The notes: generated by a model not told the origin, from the letters alone. 64,000 nucleotides of DNA from Pseudomonas putida (GCF_016406145.1 NZ_CP066306.1:1488001-1552000), one strand, 5' to 3'; positions 1-9,931 are shown, counted from the stretch's first letter. Translations and numbers: made by a program.

Positions 1-588
1 CCCAAAGACTGGAACGCGCTGATCAGCGACCCGGAAGTACTGCTGATCGACACCCGCAACGATTACGAAGTGGCCATCGGCACCTTCAAGGGCGCAATCG
101 ACCCCAAGACCGAGACCTTCCGCGAGTTCCCCGAGTACATCAAGGCCAATTTCGACCCCAGCAAGCACAAGAAGGTCGCCATGTTCTGCACCGGCGGTAT
201 CCGTTGTGAAAAAGCCTCCAGCTACATGCTCGGTGAAGGCTTCGAGGCGGTCTATCATCTTAAGGGCGGCATCCTGAAATACTTCGAGGAAGTACCCCAG
301 GAAGAAAGCCTTTGGGACGGCGACTGCTTTGTCTTCGACAACCGCGTCACGGTGCGCCATGACCTGACCGAAGGCGAGTACGACCAGTGCCATGCCTGCC
401 GCCACCCGGTCAACGCCCAGGACCGCGCGTCCGAGCACTATTCGCCAGGCGTGAGCTGCCCGCACTGCTGGGACAGCCTGAGCGAAAAGACCCGGCGCAG
501 CGCCATCGACCGGCAGAAGCAGATCGAGCTGGCCAAGGCCCGCAACCTGCCGCACCCGATCGGTTACAACTACAAAGCCGAGGCCTGA
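1..588 (+). CDS. trhO: tRNA uridine(34) hydroxylase TrhO (rhodanese-domain), 5' end missing
   Basis: The reading frame is open from base 1, so the start lies outside the window. TrhO (YceA, UPF0176) hydroxylates U34 of certain tRNAs to ho5U in the cytoplasm. The visible part begins inside the rhodanese domain ([16 protein letters not shown]) and carries the active-site loop [11 protein letters not shown] with its catalytic cysteine. After it comes the family's C-terminal cysteine cluster (QCHAC...CPHCW), a probable metal-binding knuckle. The stop is 4 bases before the next start, which suggests co-transcription with the DsbA-like gene. The family assignment is firm. The true length cannot be seen; the usual family size is around 300 residues. 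Confidence 0.93.
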   Translation, partial: PKDWNALISDPEVLLIDTRNDYEVAIGTFKGAIDPKTETFREFPEYIKANFDPSKHKKVAMFCTGGIRCEKASSYMLGEGFEAVYHLKGGILKYFEEVPQEESLWDGDCFVFDNRVTVRHDLTEGEYDQCHACRHPVNAQDRASEHYSPGVSCPHCWDSLSEKTRRSAIDRQKQIELAKARNLPHPIGYNYKAEA

Positions 589-592
589 TTGC

Positions 593-1225
593 ATGAATGC
601 CCGCCTGCTCTATGTGATGGACCCGATGTGCTCCTGGTGCTGGGGTTTTGCACCGGTGGCCCAGGCCCTGATCGCCCAGGCGCGTGAAGCGGGCGTGGCC
701 ACCCGGGTGGTACCGGGTGGGTTGCGTCGCGGTGCCAGCCCGCTGGACGCCTCGACCCGCAAGTACATCCTCGAACACTGGCAGGCGGTGGCCGAGGCCA
801 CCGGGCAGCCGTTCGCGTTCGAAGGTGCCATGCCCGATGGCTTCGTCTACGACACGGAGCCGGCCTGCCGCGCCCTGGTGGCCGCCCGCGAACTGGACGC
901 CGAGCGCGTTTGGCCGCTGCTGGCGCTGATTCAGCGTGGGTTCTACCAGCAGGGCCTGGACGTCACCACCGCGCCGCAGCTGGTCGAGCTGGCCGAGCAG
1001 GCCGGGTTCGATCGCGCAACCTTTGCCGATGCCTTGCTGCGTGCCGAAGTGCGCGCTGCCACTGCAGCCGATTTCAGCTGGGTACAGGACCTGGGGATTG
1101 CCGGTTTTCCAACGCTGCTGGCTGAACGCAACGGCCAGCTCGCCCTGTTGACCAACGGCTACCAGCCACTGCAAAGCCTGCAGCCCTTGCTTGGCCGCTG
1201 GCTACAGCAGGCCGCCTGTGCTTGA
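593..1225 (+). CDS. DsbA-family (thioredoxin-fold) oxidoreductase
   Basis: This is a 210-residue protein with a thioredoxin-fold active site, MCSWCWGF, whose CxxC is at residues 13-16. A cis-proline-type loop, IAGFPTLL, lies near residue 170. There is no signal peptide: the CxxC lies almost at the N-terminus, so the protein is probably cytoplasmic, as for FrnE/2-hydroxychromene-carboxylate isomerase-like DsbA relatives. Likely activity is thiol-disulfide exchange or isomerisation; the substrate is unknown. It starts 4 bases after trhO and overlaps the start of the ABC exporter gene by a few bases, so the three genes look like one operon. Confidence 0.85.
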   Translation: MNARLLYVMDPMCSWCWGFAPVAQALIAQAREAGVATRVVPGGLRRGASPLDASTRKYILEHWQAVAEATGQPFAFEGAMPDGFVYDTEPACRALVAARELDAERVWPLLALIQRGFYQQGLDVTTAPQLVELAEQAGFDRATFADALLRAEVRAATAADFSWVQDLGIAGFPTLLAERNGQLALLTNGYQPLQSLQPLLGRWLQQAACA

Positions 1226-3050
1226 CCTGCCAGGCTCGCCCGACCCGGTGCCAGGGAAGCCAGCTGCTGTGCCTGACCGGCTGAGCTGGGCGCAAATACG
1301 CCGCTTGGCACTGCACCACAAGAAACACCTCTGGGCCGCCAACCTGGTGGCCGTGCTGGCGGCCTGCTGCAGCGTGCCGATTCCGCTGTTGCTGCCCTTG
1401 CTGGTGGACGAAGTGCTGCTGGGCCACGGCGATGGCGCTTTGAAGTTCATGAACCACCTGCTGCCCAGCGGTTGGCAGGTGGCGGCCGGGTATATCGGCC
1501 TGATGCTGGTCGTTACCCTGTGCCTGCGCGTGGCCGCGCTGGGGTTCAACGTGGTGCAGGCCAAGCTGTTCGCCGGCCTTGCCAAAGACATCGTTTATCG
1601 TCTGCGCATCCGCCTGATCGAGCGGCTCAAGCGTATCTCGCTCAAGGAGTACGAAAGCCTGGGCAGCGGCACCGTGACCACGCACCTGGTCACCGACCTG
1701 GAGACCCTCGACAAGTTTGTCGGCGAAACCCTGAGCCGCTTCCTGGTGGCCATGCTGACCCTGACCGGCACGGCGGCGATCCTGATCTGGATGCACTGGC
1801 AGCTGGCTTTGCTGATCCTGTTGTTCAACCCGCTGGTGATCTACTTCACCGTGCAGTTGGGCAAGCGCGTCAAACACCTTAAAAAGCTCGAAAACGATAG
1901 CACCTCGCGGTTCACCCAAGCGCTGGCCGAAACCCTTGATGCCATCCAGGAAATCCGCGCCAGCAATCGCCAGGGTTACTTCCTCGGCCGCCTGGGCCTG
2001 CGTGCCCGCGAAGTGCGTGATTACGCCGTGGATTCGCAATGGAAAAGCGATGCCAGTGGCCGTGCCAGTGGCCTGCTGTTCCAGTTCGGTATCGATATCT
2101 TCCGTGCTGCGGCCATGCTCACGGTGCTGTTCTCCGATTTGTCGATCGGGCAGATGCTGGCCGTGTTCAGCTACCTGTGGTTCATGATCGGCCCGGTCGA
2201 GCAGTTGCTGAACCTGCAATATGCCTACTACGCCGCCGGGGGGGCCTTGAGCCGGCTCAACGAGTTGCTGGCGCGTGCTGACGAGCCTCAATACCCGGCT
2301 GCCCGCGACCCGTTCGCCGGCCGTGAAACGGTTGGCATCGAGGTGCGCGACCTGCGCTTTGCCTATGCCGACGAGCCGGTGCTCGAGCACCTGGATCTGT
2401 CCATCGCTGCGGGCGAAAAAGTCGCCATTGTCGGCGCCAGTGGCGGCGGCAAAAGTACCCTGGTGCAGTTGCTGCTGGGCCTGTACAGCGCCCAGGCCGG
2501 GACTATCCGTTTTGGCGGTGCCAGCCTGCAGGAAATCGGCTTGGAGACCTTGCGTGAAAATGTGGCGGTGGTGCTGCAGCACCCCTCACTGTTCAACGAT
2601 ACGGTACGCGCCAACCTGACCATGGGCCGTGATTGCACGGACGAGGCCTGCTGGCAGGCGCTGCGCATCGCCCAGCTGGACGCCACCATTGCCGCCTTGC
2701 CGCAAGGGCTGGACAGCGTGGTTGGCCGCTCTGGTGTGCGCCTGTCCGGCGGCCAGCGCCAGCGCCTGGCGATTGCCCGCATGGTCCTGGCCGAGCCGAA
2801 GGTGGTGATCCTCGACGAGGCCACTTCAGCGCTGGACGCCGCCACTGAGTACAACCTGCACCAGGCTCTGGCGCGTTTCCTCAGTGGCCGTACCACATTG
2901 ATCATCGCCCACCGCCTTTCGGCGGTGAAGCAGGCCGACCGTGTGCTGGTATTCGATGGCGGGCACGTAGCCGAGGATGGCGGGCACCAGCAGTTGATCG
3001 CCGAGGGCGGCTTGTATGCCAAGCTGTACGGGCATCTGCAGCAGACTTGA
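1218..3050 (+). CDS. ABC exporter, fused permease and ATPase (MsbA/HlyB-like architecture)
   Basis: This is a roughly 610-residue half-transporter. The N-terminal transmembrane domain occupies about residues 30-310 and the nucleotide-binding domain follows. It carries Walker A (VGASGGGKST, near residue 404), the signature LSGGQRQR, Walker B (KVVILDEATS) and the H-loop (IIAHRLS). Such proteins act as homodimers in the inner membrane and export lipids, peptides or drugs; the substrate cannot be read from sequence. I chose the GTG at 1218, which overlaps the upstream stop by 8 bases. A TTG at 1191 is also in frame but lies deep inside the upstream gene. The overlap implies translational coupling with the DsbA-like gene. 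Confidence 0.85.
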   Translation: MLDLPGSPDPVPGKPAAVPDRLSWAQIRRLALHHKKHLWAANLVAVLAACCSVPIPLLLPLLVDEVLLGHGDGALKFMNHLLPSGWQVAAGYIGLMLVVTLCLRVAALGFNVVQAKLFAGLAKDIVYRLRIRLIERLKRISLKEYESLGSGTVTTHLVTDLETLDKFVGETLSRFLVAMLTLTGTAAILIWMHWQLALLILLFNPLVIYFTVQLGKRVKHLKKLENDSTSRFTQALAETLDAIQEIRASNRQGYFLGRLGLRAREVRDYAVDSQWKSDASGRASGLLFQFGIDIFRAAAMLTVLFSDLSIGQMLAVFSYLWFMIGPVEQLLNLQYAYYAAGGALSRLNELLARADEPQYPAARDPFAGRETVGIEVRDLRFAYADEPVLEHLDLSIAAGEKVAIVGASGGGKSTLVQLLLGLYSAQAGTIRFGGASLQEIGLETLRENVAVVLQHPSLFNDTVRANLTMGRDCTDEACWQALRIAQLDATIAALPQGLDSVVGRSGVRLSGGQRQRLAIARMVLAEPKVVILDEATSALDAATEYNLHQALARFLSGRTTLIIAHRLSAVKQADRVLVFDGGHVAEDGGHQQLIAEGGLYAKLYGHLQQT

Positions 3051-3053
3051 TCC

Positions 3054-3077
3054 AGCTGCAGCTTGCAGCTTGCAGCT
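3054..3077. repeat. Short heptamer repeat (AGCTTGC type)
   Basis: About three imperfect copies of AGCTTGC lie directly after the ABC exporter stop (AGCTGC-AGCTTGC-AGCTTGC-AGCT). The same motif recurs upstream of yciK at 7348-7365. The function is unknown. It can form small self-complementary structures because AGCT and TGCA are palindromic. Confidence 0.5.
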
Positions 3078-3165
3078 CAAAATTCCCTCCACACAGATGG
3101 CAGATGGCCTACGCTGAGCTTGTCTGGGTTGATTCGAGCCTTATCTGCTCTGTGACAGGGACTTC

Positions 3166-5622
3166 ATGAAGGGACATCGCACACTAGAGGCGCCAAGGCT
3201 GCTGGGTATCATCTGGCCCTTCGTCGCCGTTGTAGTCTTCCAGGTCCTGCTGGGCAGCCTCAGCCTTTACGCGCTTTCGGCTGTGCGTGCCTATGTCGCC
3301 GGCGAAAGCCTGTGGTCCAAGGCCCAGAAAGACGCTATCTATTACCTGAACCTGTATGCCGAAACTGGCGATGAGCGCACCTACCAGCGCTATCGCCAGG
3401 TCATCACTGTGCCCCACGGTGACCGGCAGATGCGCGAGGTGCTCGACCAGCCTGATCCAGACCTTGACGTCGCGCGCCAAGCCGTACTGCAAGGCGGCAA
3501 TCACCCCGACGACGTCGACCGCATCATCTGGTTCTACCGCAATTTCAGCCAGATCAGCTACGTGCAGGCGGCGATCGCCTACTGGAATGTCGGTGATGAT
3601 TTCCTCAACCAGCTGGATGTGCTGGCCAACGAGATGCGCGAGGGTTTTGCCAAAGGCCAGGTCGGGCCGCGCCAGGTCAGCCAATGGCGCGCCCGCATCG
3701 TCGCTATCAATGAAGGCGTGACACCGGCGGCCAAAGCCTTCAGCGATGCCCTGGGTGAAGGGTCGCGCATGCTGTTGCGGGTGTTGTTGGTCACCAACCT
3801 GCTCACCGCACTGTTTCTCATCACCTTTGCCTGGCGCCGTTCGAGCAAACTGCTGGCCCAGCGCCAGGCCTTCGCCAGCGCCCTGCAGGAAGAAAAGGAG
3901 CGCGCACAGATTACCCTGCAGGCGATTGGCGATGCTGTGATCACCACCGATGTCGATGGCAGCATCGGCTACATGAACCCGGCGGCCGAGCAGCTTACCC
4001 ATTGGCAGGCAGGCCAGGCCCTGGGGCTGCCGTTGACAGCACTGTTCAGCCTGGTGGACGAGCAGGCCCAGAACGACAGCAGCACCCTGCTCGAACAGGT
4101 GCTCAGCGGCAGCCTCAAGGGGGGCGCCGAGCATGCACGGTTGATCCAGCGCCTGGATGGCAGCACGGTTGCGATCAACCTGGTGGGGTCGCCCATCATC
4201 AGTGACGGGCAGGTGGCTGGCATTGTCCTGGTGCTGCATGACATGACCCAGGAGCGCCAATACATAGCCAACCTGTCCTGGCAGGCTACCCATGACGCGC
4301 TGACCGGCCTGGCCAACCGCCGTGAATTCGAGTACCGCCTGGAGCAGGCACTGAACGACCTCGTGCGCCAGGGCGGGCGGCATTCGCTGATGTTCCTTGA
4401 CCTCGACCAGTTCAAGCTGGTCAACGATACCTGTGGGCATGCCGCCGGTGACGAATTGCTGCGGCACATCTGCGCCGTGCTGCAATCGGTGCTGCGCGAA
4501 GGCGATACCCTGGCGCGGCTGGGGGGGGATGAGTTTGGCGTGCTGCTGGAAAACTGCCCGGGCGAACAGGCCGAGCGCATTGCCGAAAACCTGCGCCAGG
4601 CGGTGCAAAGCCTGCACTTCGTATGGAAAGGCAGGCCGTTCGTCACCACTGTGAGTATCGGCCTGGTGCACATGGCACAAGCCCCGGCCACGCTGGAAGC
4701 CTCCCTGCGGGCAGCGGACATGGCGTGCTACATGGCCAAGGAGAAGGGCCGTAACCGCATCCAGGTCTACCATTCCGATGACAGTGAACTGTCGATGCGG
4801 TTTGGTGAAATGGCCTGGATACAGCGCCTGCACGTCGCCCTGGAGGAGAACCGCTTCTGCCTGTACGCCCAGGAAATCGCCGCACTCACCGCCCTTGAAG
4901 GGCAGGGGCATGTCGAGATTCTGTTGCGCCTGCAAGACGAAAGCGGCCGCACCATCCTGCCTGACAGCTTCATCCCGGCGGCCGAGCGCTATGGCCTGAT
5001 GACCGCTATCGACCGCTGGGTGGTGCGCAATGTGTTTCAGGTCATTCGCCAGTGTCTGGATGAGGGGCGCGAGGGCCCGCTGTCGATGTGTGCCATCAAC
5101 CTGTCGGGCTCGAGTATCGGTGACGACAAGTTCCTGGAGTACCTGCAGCGCCTGTTCGTCGAATATTCGATTCCGCCACGGCTGATCTGCTTCGAGATCA
5201 CCGAGACCAGTGCCATTGCCAACCTCGGCAGTGCCATCCGGTTCATCAATGAATTGAAAGGGCTGGGTTGCAAGTTCTCGCTGGATGACTTTTGTGCCGG
5301 AATGTCGTCATTCGCTTATTTGAAACATTTACCCGTCGACTTCTTGAAGATCGACGGAAGTTTTGTCAAAGATATGCTTGATGATCCGGTCAACCGGGCC
5401 ATGGTCGAAGTCATCAATCACATCGGCCACGTCATGGGTAAACGGACCATTGCCGAGTTCGTTGAAACTCCGTTGATCGAGCAGGCCTTGCAGGAGATCG
5501 GCGTGGACTACGCCCAGGGCTATCTGATCGAAAGACCGCAGGTATTCACTTGCGACAGCCTGCAGCGCCAACGGATTGCCGCACGGCCCCTGCTGCATCG
5601 GGCGCCTGGAACCTTTCGCTGA
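3166..5622 (+). CDS. Membrane-bound diguanylate cyclase/phosphodiesterase with PAS domain
   Basis: This 818-residue protein turns over cyclic di-GMP. A transmembrane helix near residues 12-35 and another near 200-220 flank a periplasmic sensor region. A PAS domain follows (about 245-360, AIGDAVITTDVDG), then GGDEF (about 375-540) and EAL (about 555-810). The cyclase signature is intact (ARLGGDEFG, near residue 452) and has an upstream RxxD inhibitory site (REGD). The EAL domain keeps the ExLxR motif (EILLR, near 583), DDFCAGMSSF (near 706) and KIDGSFV, so both activities are plausible. It is a single gene with its own leader. The stop is 39 bases before the TenA-like gene. The signal sensed is unknown. 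Confidence 0.92.
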   Translation: MKGHRTLEAPRLLGIIWPFVAVVVFQVLLGSLSLYALSAVRAYVAGESLWSKAQKDAIYYLNLYAETGDERTYQRYRQVITVPHGDRQMREVLDQPDPDLDVARQAVLQGGNHPDDVDRIIWFYRNFSQISYVQAAIAYWNVGDDFLNQLDVLANEMREGFAKGQVGPRQVSQWRARIVAINEGVTPAAKAFSDALGEGSRMLLRVLLVTNLLTALFLITFAWRRSSKLLAQRQAFASALQEEKERAQITLQAIGDAVITTDVDGSIGYMNPAAEQLTHWQAGQALGLPLTALFSLVDEQAQNDSSTLLEQVLSGSLKGGAEHARLIQRLDGSTVAINLVGSPIISDGQVAGIVLVLHDMTQERQYIANLSWQATHDALTGLANRREFEYRLEQALNDLVRQGGRHSLMFLDLDQFKLVNDTCGHAAGDELLRHICAVLQSVLREGDTLARLGGDEFGVLLENCPGEQAERIAENLRQAVQSLHFVWKGRPFVTTVSIGLVHMAQAPATLEASLRAADMACYMAKEKGRNRIQVYHSDDSELSMRFGEMAWIQRLHVALEENRFCLYAQEIAALTALEGQGHVEILLRLQDESGRTILPDSFIPAAERYGLMTAIDRWVVRNVFQVIRQCLDEGREGPLSMCAINLSGSSIGDDKFLEYLQRLFVEYSIPPRLICFEITETSAIANLGSAIRFINELKGLGCKFSLDDFCAGMSSFAYLKHLPVDFLKIDGSFVKDMLDDPVNRAMVEVINHIGHVMGKRTIAEFVETPLIEQALQEIGVDYAQGYLIERPQVFTCDSLQRQRIAARPLLHRAPGTFR

Positions 5623-5661
5623 AGTAGCGTTGGTAAATCACAGGGATCAAGGAGCTGAAAA

Positions 5662-6447
5662 GTGATTGATGCATTCGTCCGTATCGGGCCTTTGATGGAC
5701 CCGGCCAGTTACCCTCAATGGGCCCAGCAACTGATCGAAGATTGCCGCCAGAGCAAGCGTCGGGTGGTGGAGCATGAATTCTACCAGCGCCTGCGCGATG
5801 GCCAGCTGCGCCAAGCCACCATTCGCCAGTACCTGATCGGTGGCTGGCCGGTGGTTGAGCAGTTTTCCTTGTACATGGCCCACAACCTGACCAAGACCCG
5901 CTATGCCCGCCACCCGGGCGAAGACATGGCGCGGCGCTGGCTGATGCGCAATATCCGCGTGGAGCTCCACCATGCCGATTACTGGGTGCATTGGTGCCAT
6001 GCCCATGGCATTCACCTGCACGAGCTGCAGTCCCAGGAAGTGCCCGTCGAGCTCAATGGCCTCAATGACTGGTGCTGGCGAGTGTGTACCACCGAGTCGC
6101 TGGCCATTGCCATGGCTGCTACCAACTATGCCATTGAAGGGGCGACGGGTGAGTGGTCGGCGGTGGTCTGCGCTGAAGACACCTACGCCATGGGCTTCCC
6201 GGAGGACCAGCGTAAACGCGCCATGAAGTGGTTGAAGATGCATGCGCAGTATGACGACGCCCACCCGTGGGAGGCGTTGGAGATCATTTGTACGCTGGCT
6301 GGCGAAAACCCGACCTTGGGGTTGCGCAATGAGCTGCGCAAGGCGATCTGCAAAAGTTATGACTGCATGTACCTGTTCCTGGAACGGTGCATGCAGCTGG
6401 AAGGCCGCCAGCAAGGGCGCCTGCGCCCGACCTTGGCTGCTGGCTGA
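5662..6447 (+). CDS. TenA/PqqC-like, heme-oxygenase-fold protein
   Basis: This 261-residue, mostly helical protein resembles the TenA/PqqC/iron-containing redox enzyme superfamily. His- and Glu-rich helices are visible (RVVEHEFYQRL, VELHHADYWVHWCHAHG, YDDAHPWEALEI), as expected for a di-metal or cofactor-binding helical bundle. The GTG start at 5662 is favoured because AAGGAG lies about 9 bases upstream. Pseudomonas homologues are usually labelled TenA-family regulator or thiaminase-like, but this specific member has no function I can name. The conserved residues fit an oxidoreductase at least as well as a thiaminase. No thi genes are adjacent. Confidence 0.75.
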   Translation: MIDAFVRIGPLMDPASYPQWAQQLIEDCRQSKRRVVEHEFYQRLRDGQLRQATIRQYLIGGWPVVEQFSLYMAHNLTKTRYARHPGEDMARRWLMRNIRVELHHADYWVHWCHAHGIHLHELQSQEVPVELNGLNDWCWRVCTTESLAIAMAATNYAIEGATGEWSAVVCAEDTYAMGFPEDQRKRAMKWLKMHAQYDDAHPWEALEIICTLAGENPTLGLRNELRKAICKSYDCMYLFLERCMQLEGRQQGRLRPTLAAG

Positions 6448-6453
6448 ATGCCT

Positions 6454-6573
6454 GGGGCTGCTTTGCAGCCCTTTCGCGACACAAGGCCGCTCCTACAGAT
6501 TTGATGCCGGATTCAACGGCACCGCTATCCTGTAGGAGCGGCCTTGTGTCGCGAAGGGCCGCAAAGCGGCCCC
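6454..6573. repeat. Inverted pair of REP elements
   Basis: Two P. putida-type REP elements face each other (6454-6498 and 6530-6573). Each contains CTGTAGGAGCGGCCTTGTGT or its complement, plus a GC-rich palindrome (GGGGCTGCTTTGCAGCCC and GGGCCGCAAAGCGGCCC). They sit between the convergent TenA-like gene and yciK, where a hairpin pair could also end transcription from both sides. Confidence 0.9.
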
Positions 6574-6587
6574 ATCGGTTTCAAGCC

Positions 6588-7328
6588 CTACTGAGCGTTG
6601 AAGGCCTGCCCGTTCACCCCGGTACTGTCCGGCCCCATCAGGTACAGATACACCGGCATGATCTCTTCAGGCAGCGGGTTGTTCTGCGGGTTCTCGCTCG
6701 GATAGGCCTGGGCCCGCATGGCCGTGCGGGTAGCCCCCGGGTTGATACTGTTGGAGCGCACCGGCGCCACACCTTCCAGTTCGTCTGCCAAAGTCTGCAT
6801 CAGGCCTTCGGTAGCGAATTTGGACACGCCATAAGCGCCCCAGTAAGCCCGGCCCTTGCGCCCGACACTGCTGGAGGTGAACACCACCGAGGCGTCCTCC
6901 GACAGCTTGAGCAGCGGCAGCAGGGTGCTGGTGAGCATGAACGTGGCATCGACGTTGATGTGCATCACCCGCATGAAATTGTCGCCCGAGAGCTGCTCGA
7001 GCGGGGTGCGCGGGCCGATGATCGAGGCATTGTTGAGCAGGCCGTCCAGGCGGCCGAACTGTTCCTCGACCATCGCAGCCAGTTCGTCGTACTGGTGGGG
7101 CAGGGCGGTTTCCAGGTTGAACGGGATCACCACCGGCTGCGGGTGGCCGGCGGCCTCGATTTCATCGTAGACCTCGTTCAGGTTGGCTTCGGTCTTGCCC
7201 AGCAGCAGCACAGTGGCGCCCAAGGCGGCATAAGCCTTGGCGGCGGCTGCACCGATGCCACGGCCAGCGCCGGTGACCATGATGACGCGGCCCTTGAGCA
7301 GGTCGGGGCGGGCGGTATAGTCGAACAT
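6588..7328 (-). CDS. yciK: Short-chain dehydrogenase YciK
   Basis: This is a 246-residue classical SDR. The NAD(P)-binding glycine motif is TGAGRGIG near residue 18, NNAS follows in the middle and the catalytic Tyr/Lys pair is in YWGAYGVSKFA. Serine catalytic candidates lie in FTSSSVGRKG just upstream. It is the orthologue of E. coli YciK, an oxidoreductase of unknown physiological substrate. The ATG at 7328 starts MFDYTARPDLL; the frame stays open further upstream but lacks SDR similarity there. It is the last gene of the leftward ubiG-mupP-yciK cluster. Confidence 0.88.
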   Translation of the reverse strand: MFDYTARPDLLKGRVIMVTGAGRGIGAAAAKAYAALGATVLLLGKTEANLNEVYDEIEAAGHPQPVVIPFNLETALPHQYDELAAMVEEQFGRLDGLLNNASIIGPRTPLEQLSGDNFMRVMHINVDATFMLTSTLLPLLKLSEDASVVFTSSSVGRKGRAYWGAYGVSKFATEGLMQTLADELEGVAPVRSNSINPGATRTAMRAQAYPSENPQNNPLPEEIMPVYLYLMGPDSTGVNGQAFNAQ

Positions 7329-7347
7329 GCGTTTGTCCTTGAGTTGA

Positions 7348-7365
7348 AGCTTGCAGCTTGCCGCT
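7348..7365. repeat. Short AGCTTGC repeat
   Basis: Two and a half copies of AGCTTGC (AGCTTGCAGCTTGCCGCT) lie in the 43-base gap between mupP and yciK. They match the motif at 3054-3077. Confidence 0.4.
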
Positions 7366-7371
7366 AAAAGA

Positions 7372-8043
7372 TCAGCACCCGCACAGGGCGCTGTCGAGCA
7401 CCTTGCGCAGTTCCAGCGGGTGGTCCACCACCACGTCGGCGCCCCAGTTGTTCGGGTTGTCTTCTGGATGAATATAGCCGTAGCGCACGGCCGCCGTGCG
7501 GGTGCCGGCATCGCGGCCCGACTCGATGTCGCGCAGGTCGTCGCCGACGAACAGCACGCTGGCCGGGTCCAGGTTCAAGGTCTTGCAGGCCAGGATCAGC
7601 GGCTCCGGGTCGGGCTTGCTGTTTTTCACGTGATCCGGGCAGATCAGCAGTGCAGAACGCTCGGCCAGGCCAAGGCGCTGCATGATCGGCTCTGCGAAGC
7701 GGACCGGCTTGTTGGTCACCACGCCCCACAGCAGGTTGCCCCGCTCGATGTCGGCCAGCAATTCGCCCATGCCGTCGAACAGCTTGCTGTGCACCGCGCA
7801 GTCACGCTGGTAGCGCTCGAGGAACTCCAGGCGCAGGGCCTCGAAACCCTCGTCCTGCGGGCTCATGGCGAAGGTCGCGGCGACCATCGCCCTGGCACCG
7901 CCGGAAATCACGTCGCGGATCAGCTTGTCGTCGATGGCCGGCAGGCCGCGCTCGGCGAGCATGGCCTGGCAAATAGCGATGAAGTCCGGCGCCGTGTCGA
8001 GCAGGGTGCCGTCCATGTCAAAGAGTACTGCTCGCAAACGCAT
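7372..8043 (-). CDS. mupP: N-acetylmuramic acid 6-phosphate phosphatase MupP
   Basis: This is a 223-residue HAD-superfamily phosphatase. HAD motif I is [10 protein letters not shown] (nucleophile and acid/base Asp), motif II/III is seen as TNKP and KPDPEPL, and motif IV as [10 protein letters not shown]. In P. putida and P. aeruginosa MupP dephosphorylates MurNAc-6-P in the cell-wall recycling route with AmgK and MurU, which bypasses de novo UDP-MurNAc synthesis and lowers fosfomycin sensitivity. Two in-frame ATGs exist: 8049 overlaps the ubiG stop, and 8043 has GCGAGGA at a good distance. I prefer 8043. It is often still annotated as phosphoglycolate phosphatase. It is cytoplasmic and co-transcribed with ubiG. 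Confidence 0.9.
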   Translation of the reverse strand: MRLRAVLFDMDGTLLDTAPDFIAICQAMLAERGLPAIDDKLIRDVISGGARAMVAATFAMSPQDEGFEALRLEFLERYQRDCAVHSKLFDGMGELLADIERGNLLWGVVTNKPVRFAEPIMQRLGLAERSALLICPDHVKNSKPDPEPLILACKTLNLDPASVLFVGDDLRDIESGRDAGTRTAAVRYGYIHPEDNPNNWGADVVVDHPLELRKVLDSALCGC

Positions 8044-8045
8044 GC

Positions 8046-8744
8046 TCATTCCTCGCGCAGTGTCTGGATCATGTAGTTGACGTCCACATCGCTGCTGAGC
8101 TTGTAGTGCTTGGTCAGCGGGTTGTAGGTCAGGCCGATGATGTCCTTGACCTCAAGGCCGGCCACGCGGCTCCAGGCACCCAGCTCGGAAGGGCGGATGA
8201 ACTTCTTGAAGTCGTGGGTACCGCGCGGCAGCATCTTGAGGATGTATTCGGCGCCGATGATGGCCAGCAGGTAGGCCTTGGGGTTGCGGTTGATGGTCGA
8301 GAAGAACACCTGGCCACCCGGCTTGACCATGCGGTAGCAGGCGCGGATGACCGAAGACGGGTCGGGCACGTGCTCGAGCATTTCCAGGCAGGTGATCACA
8401 TCGAACTGCTCGGGCATTTCTTCAGCCAGGGCCTCGGCGGTGATCTGCCGGTACTCCACCTCCACGCCGGACTCCAGCTGGTGCAGCTGGGCCACGGCCA
8501 GGGGCGCCTCGCCCATGTCGATGCCGGTGACGGTGGCGCCACGCAGGGCCATTGCCTCGCTGAGGATGCCGCCGCCGCAGCCTACGTCCAGCACCTTCTT
8601 GCCGGCCAGGCTGACGCGCTCGTCGATCCAGTTGACGCGCAGCGGATTGATATCGTGCAGCGGCTTGAACTCGCTCTCGCGGTCCCACCAGCGGTGCGCC
8701 AAGGCTTCAAACTTGGCGATTTCGGCGTGGTCGACGTTGCTCAT
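8046..8744 (-). CDS. ubiG: Ubiquinone O-methyltransferase UbiG
   Basis: This 232-residue class I SAM-dependent methyltransferase carries motif [14 protein letters not shown]. UbiG performs both O-methylation steps in ubiquinone synthesis. The UbiG-typical N-terminus ([27 protein letters not shown]) is split here only for naming; its length is normal for the family. It is the first gene of the leftward operon and shares a 110-base divergent promoter region with mtnA. Its stop overlaps the possible upstream start of mupP. Confidence 0.96.
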
Positions 8745-8854
8745 TGAACAGTCCTCTGAAACTTCTACGAATTGCGCCGGAGTATACCCGAGCGCCCAAG
8801 GCTGTTGGTCGCTATAATCGTCCGCTTTTGATATGCGAAAGTCAGGGAGAGGTG

Positions 8855-9931
8855 ATGCGCGAGCGACTTATGGCGGCGGAGAAGGTGACCGGTATCCGGT
8901 GGCACCACGGCGCCTTGCACCTGCTCGACCAGCGCCTGCTGCCTTCGCAAGAACGCTGGCTGGCCTGCGACAATGTCGCGCAGGTGGCGGCGGCGATCCG
9001 CGATATGGCCGTGCGAGGTGCGGCGGCCATCGGCATTGCTGCCGCCTATGGCCTGGTGCTTGCCCTGGAAGAGCGCCTGGCCGAGGGCGGCGACTGGGAA
9101 ATGGACCTGGAAGAGGACTTCCTCAGCCTGGCCGAAGCGCGGCCTACGGCCGCCAACCTGTTCTGGGCACTCAACCGCATGCGTGATCGCCTGCAGCGCC
9201 TGCGCCCCGGCGAGGATGTGCTGGCAGCGCTGGAGGCCGAGGCTGTGGCCATTCATGAAAGCGACCGTGAGGCCAACCTGACCATGGCCCAGCAAGGCAT
9301 CGAGCTGATCCGCCGCCACCAGGGTAGCGAGCAGGCCCTGCTGACCTACGGCAACGCCGGTGCCCTGGCCAGTGGAGGCTTCGGTACGGCGTTGGGGGTG
9401 ATCCGCGCAGGCTTTCTCGAGGGTATGGTCGAGCGCGTCTATGCCGGCGAAACCCGGCCCTGGCTGCAGGGTTCGCGCCTTACCGCCTGGGAGCTGGCCA
9501 ACGAAGGCATTCCGGTAACCCTGTGTGCCGATTCGGCGCTGGCCCACCTGATGAAGAGCAAGGGCATTACCTGGGTGGTGGTCGGCGCCGACTGCATTGC
9601 CGCCAACGGTGACGTGGCGAGCAAGATCGGCACCTACCAGCTGGCGGTGAACGCCATGCACCATGGTGTGCGGTTCATGGTGGTGGCGCCCAGCACCAGC
9701 ATCGATCTCAATCTGGCCACGGGTGAAGACATCCCGCTGGAAGAGCGTGATGCCGACGAATTGCTGGATTACGCCGGCACCCGCGTGGCGCCGCAGGTGG
9801 AGGTGTTCAATCCGGTGTTCGACGTGACTCCGGCTGACCTGATCGATGTGATCGTGACTGAGAAAGGTGTCATCGAGCGCCCGGATACAGCCAAACTGGC
9901 GCAATTGATGTGCCGCAAACGCCTGCATTGA
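8855..9931 (+). CDS. mtnA: Methylthioribose-1-phosphate isomerase MtnA
   Basis: This 358-residue enzyme converts 5-methylthioribose-1-phosphate to methylthioribulose-1-phosphate in the methionine salvage pathway. Visible are the eIF2B-like fold motifs [13 protein letters not shown] and [10 protein letters not shown], the catalytic cysteine region [12 protein letters not shown] and the catalytic Asp in [19 protein letters not shown] chose the ATG at 8855 behind AGGGAGAGG. The open frame extends upstream to 8744 into the ubiG promoter region, which has no family similarity. Confidence 0.95.
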
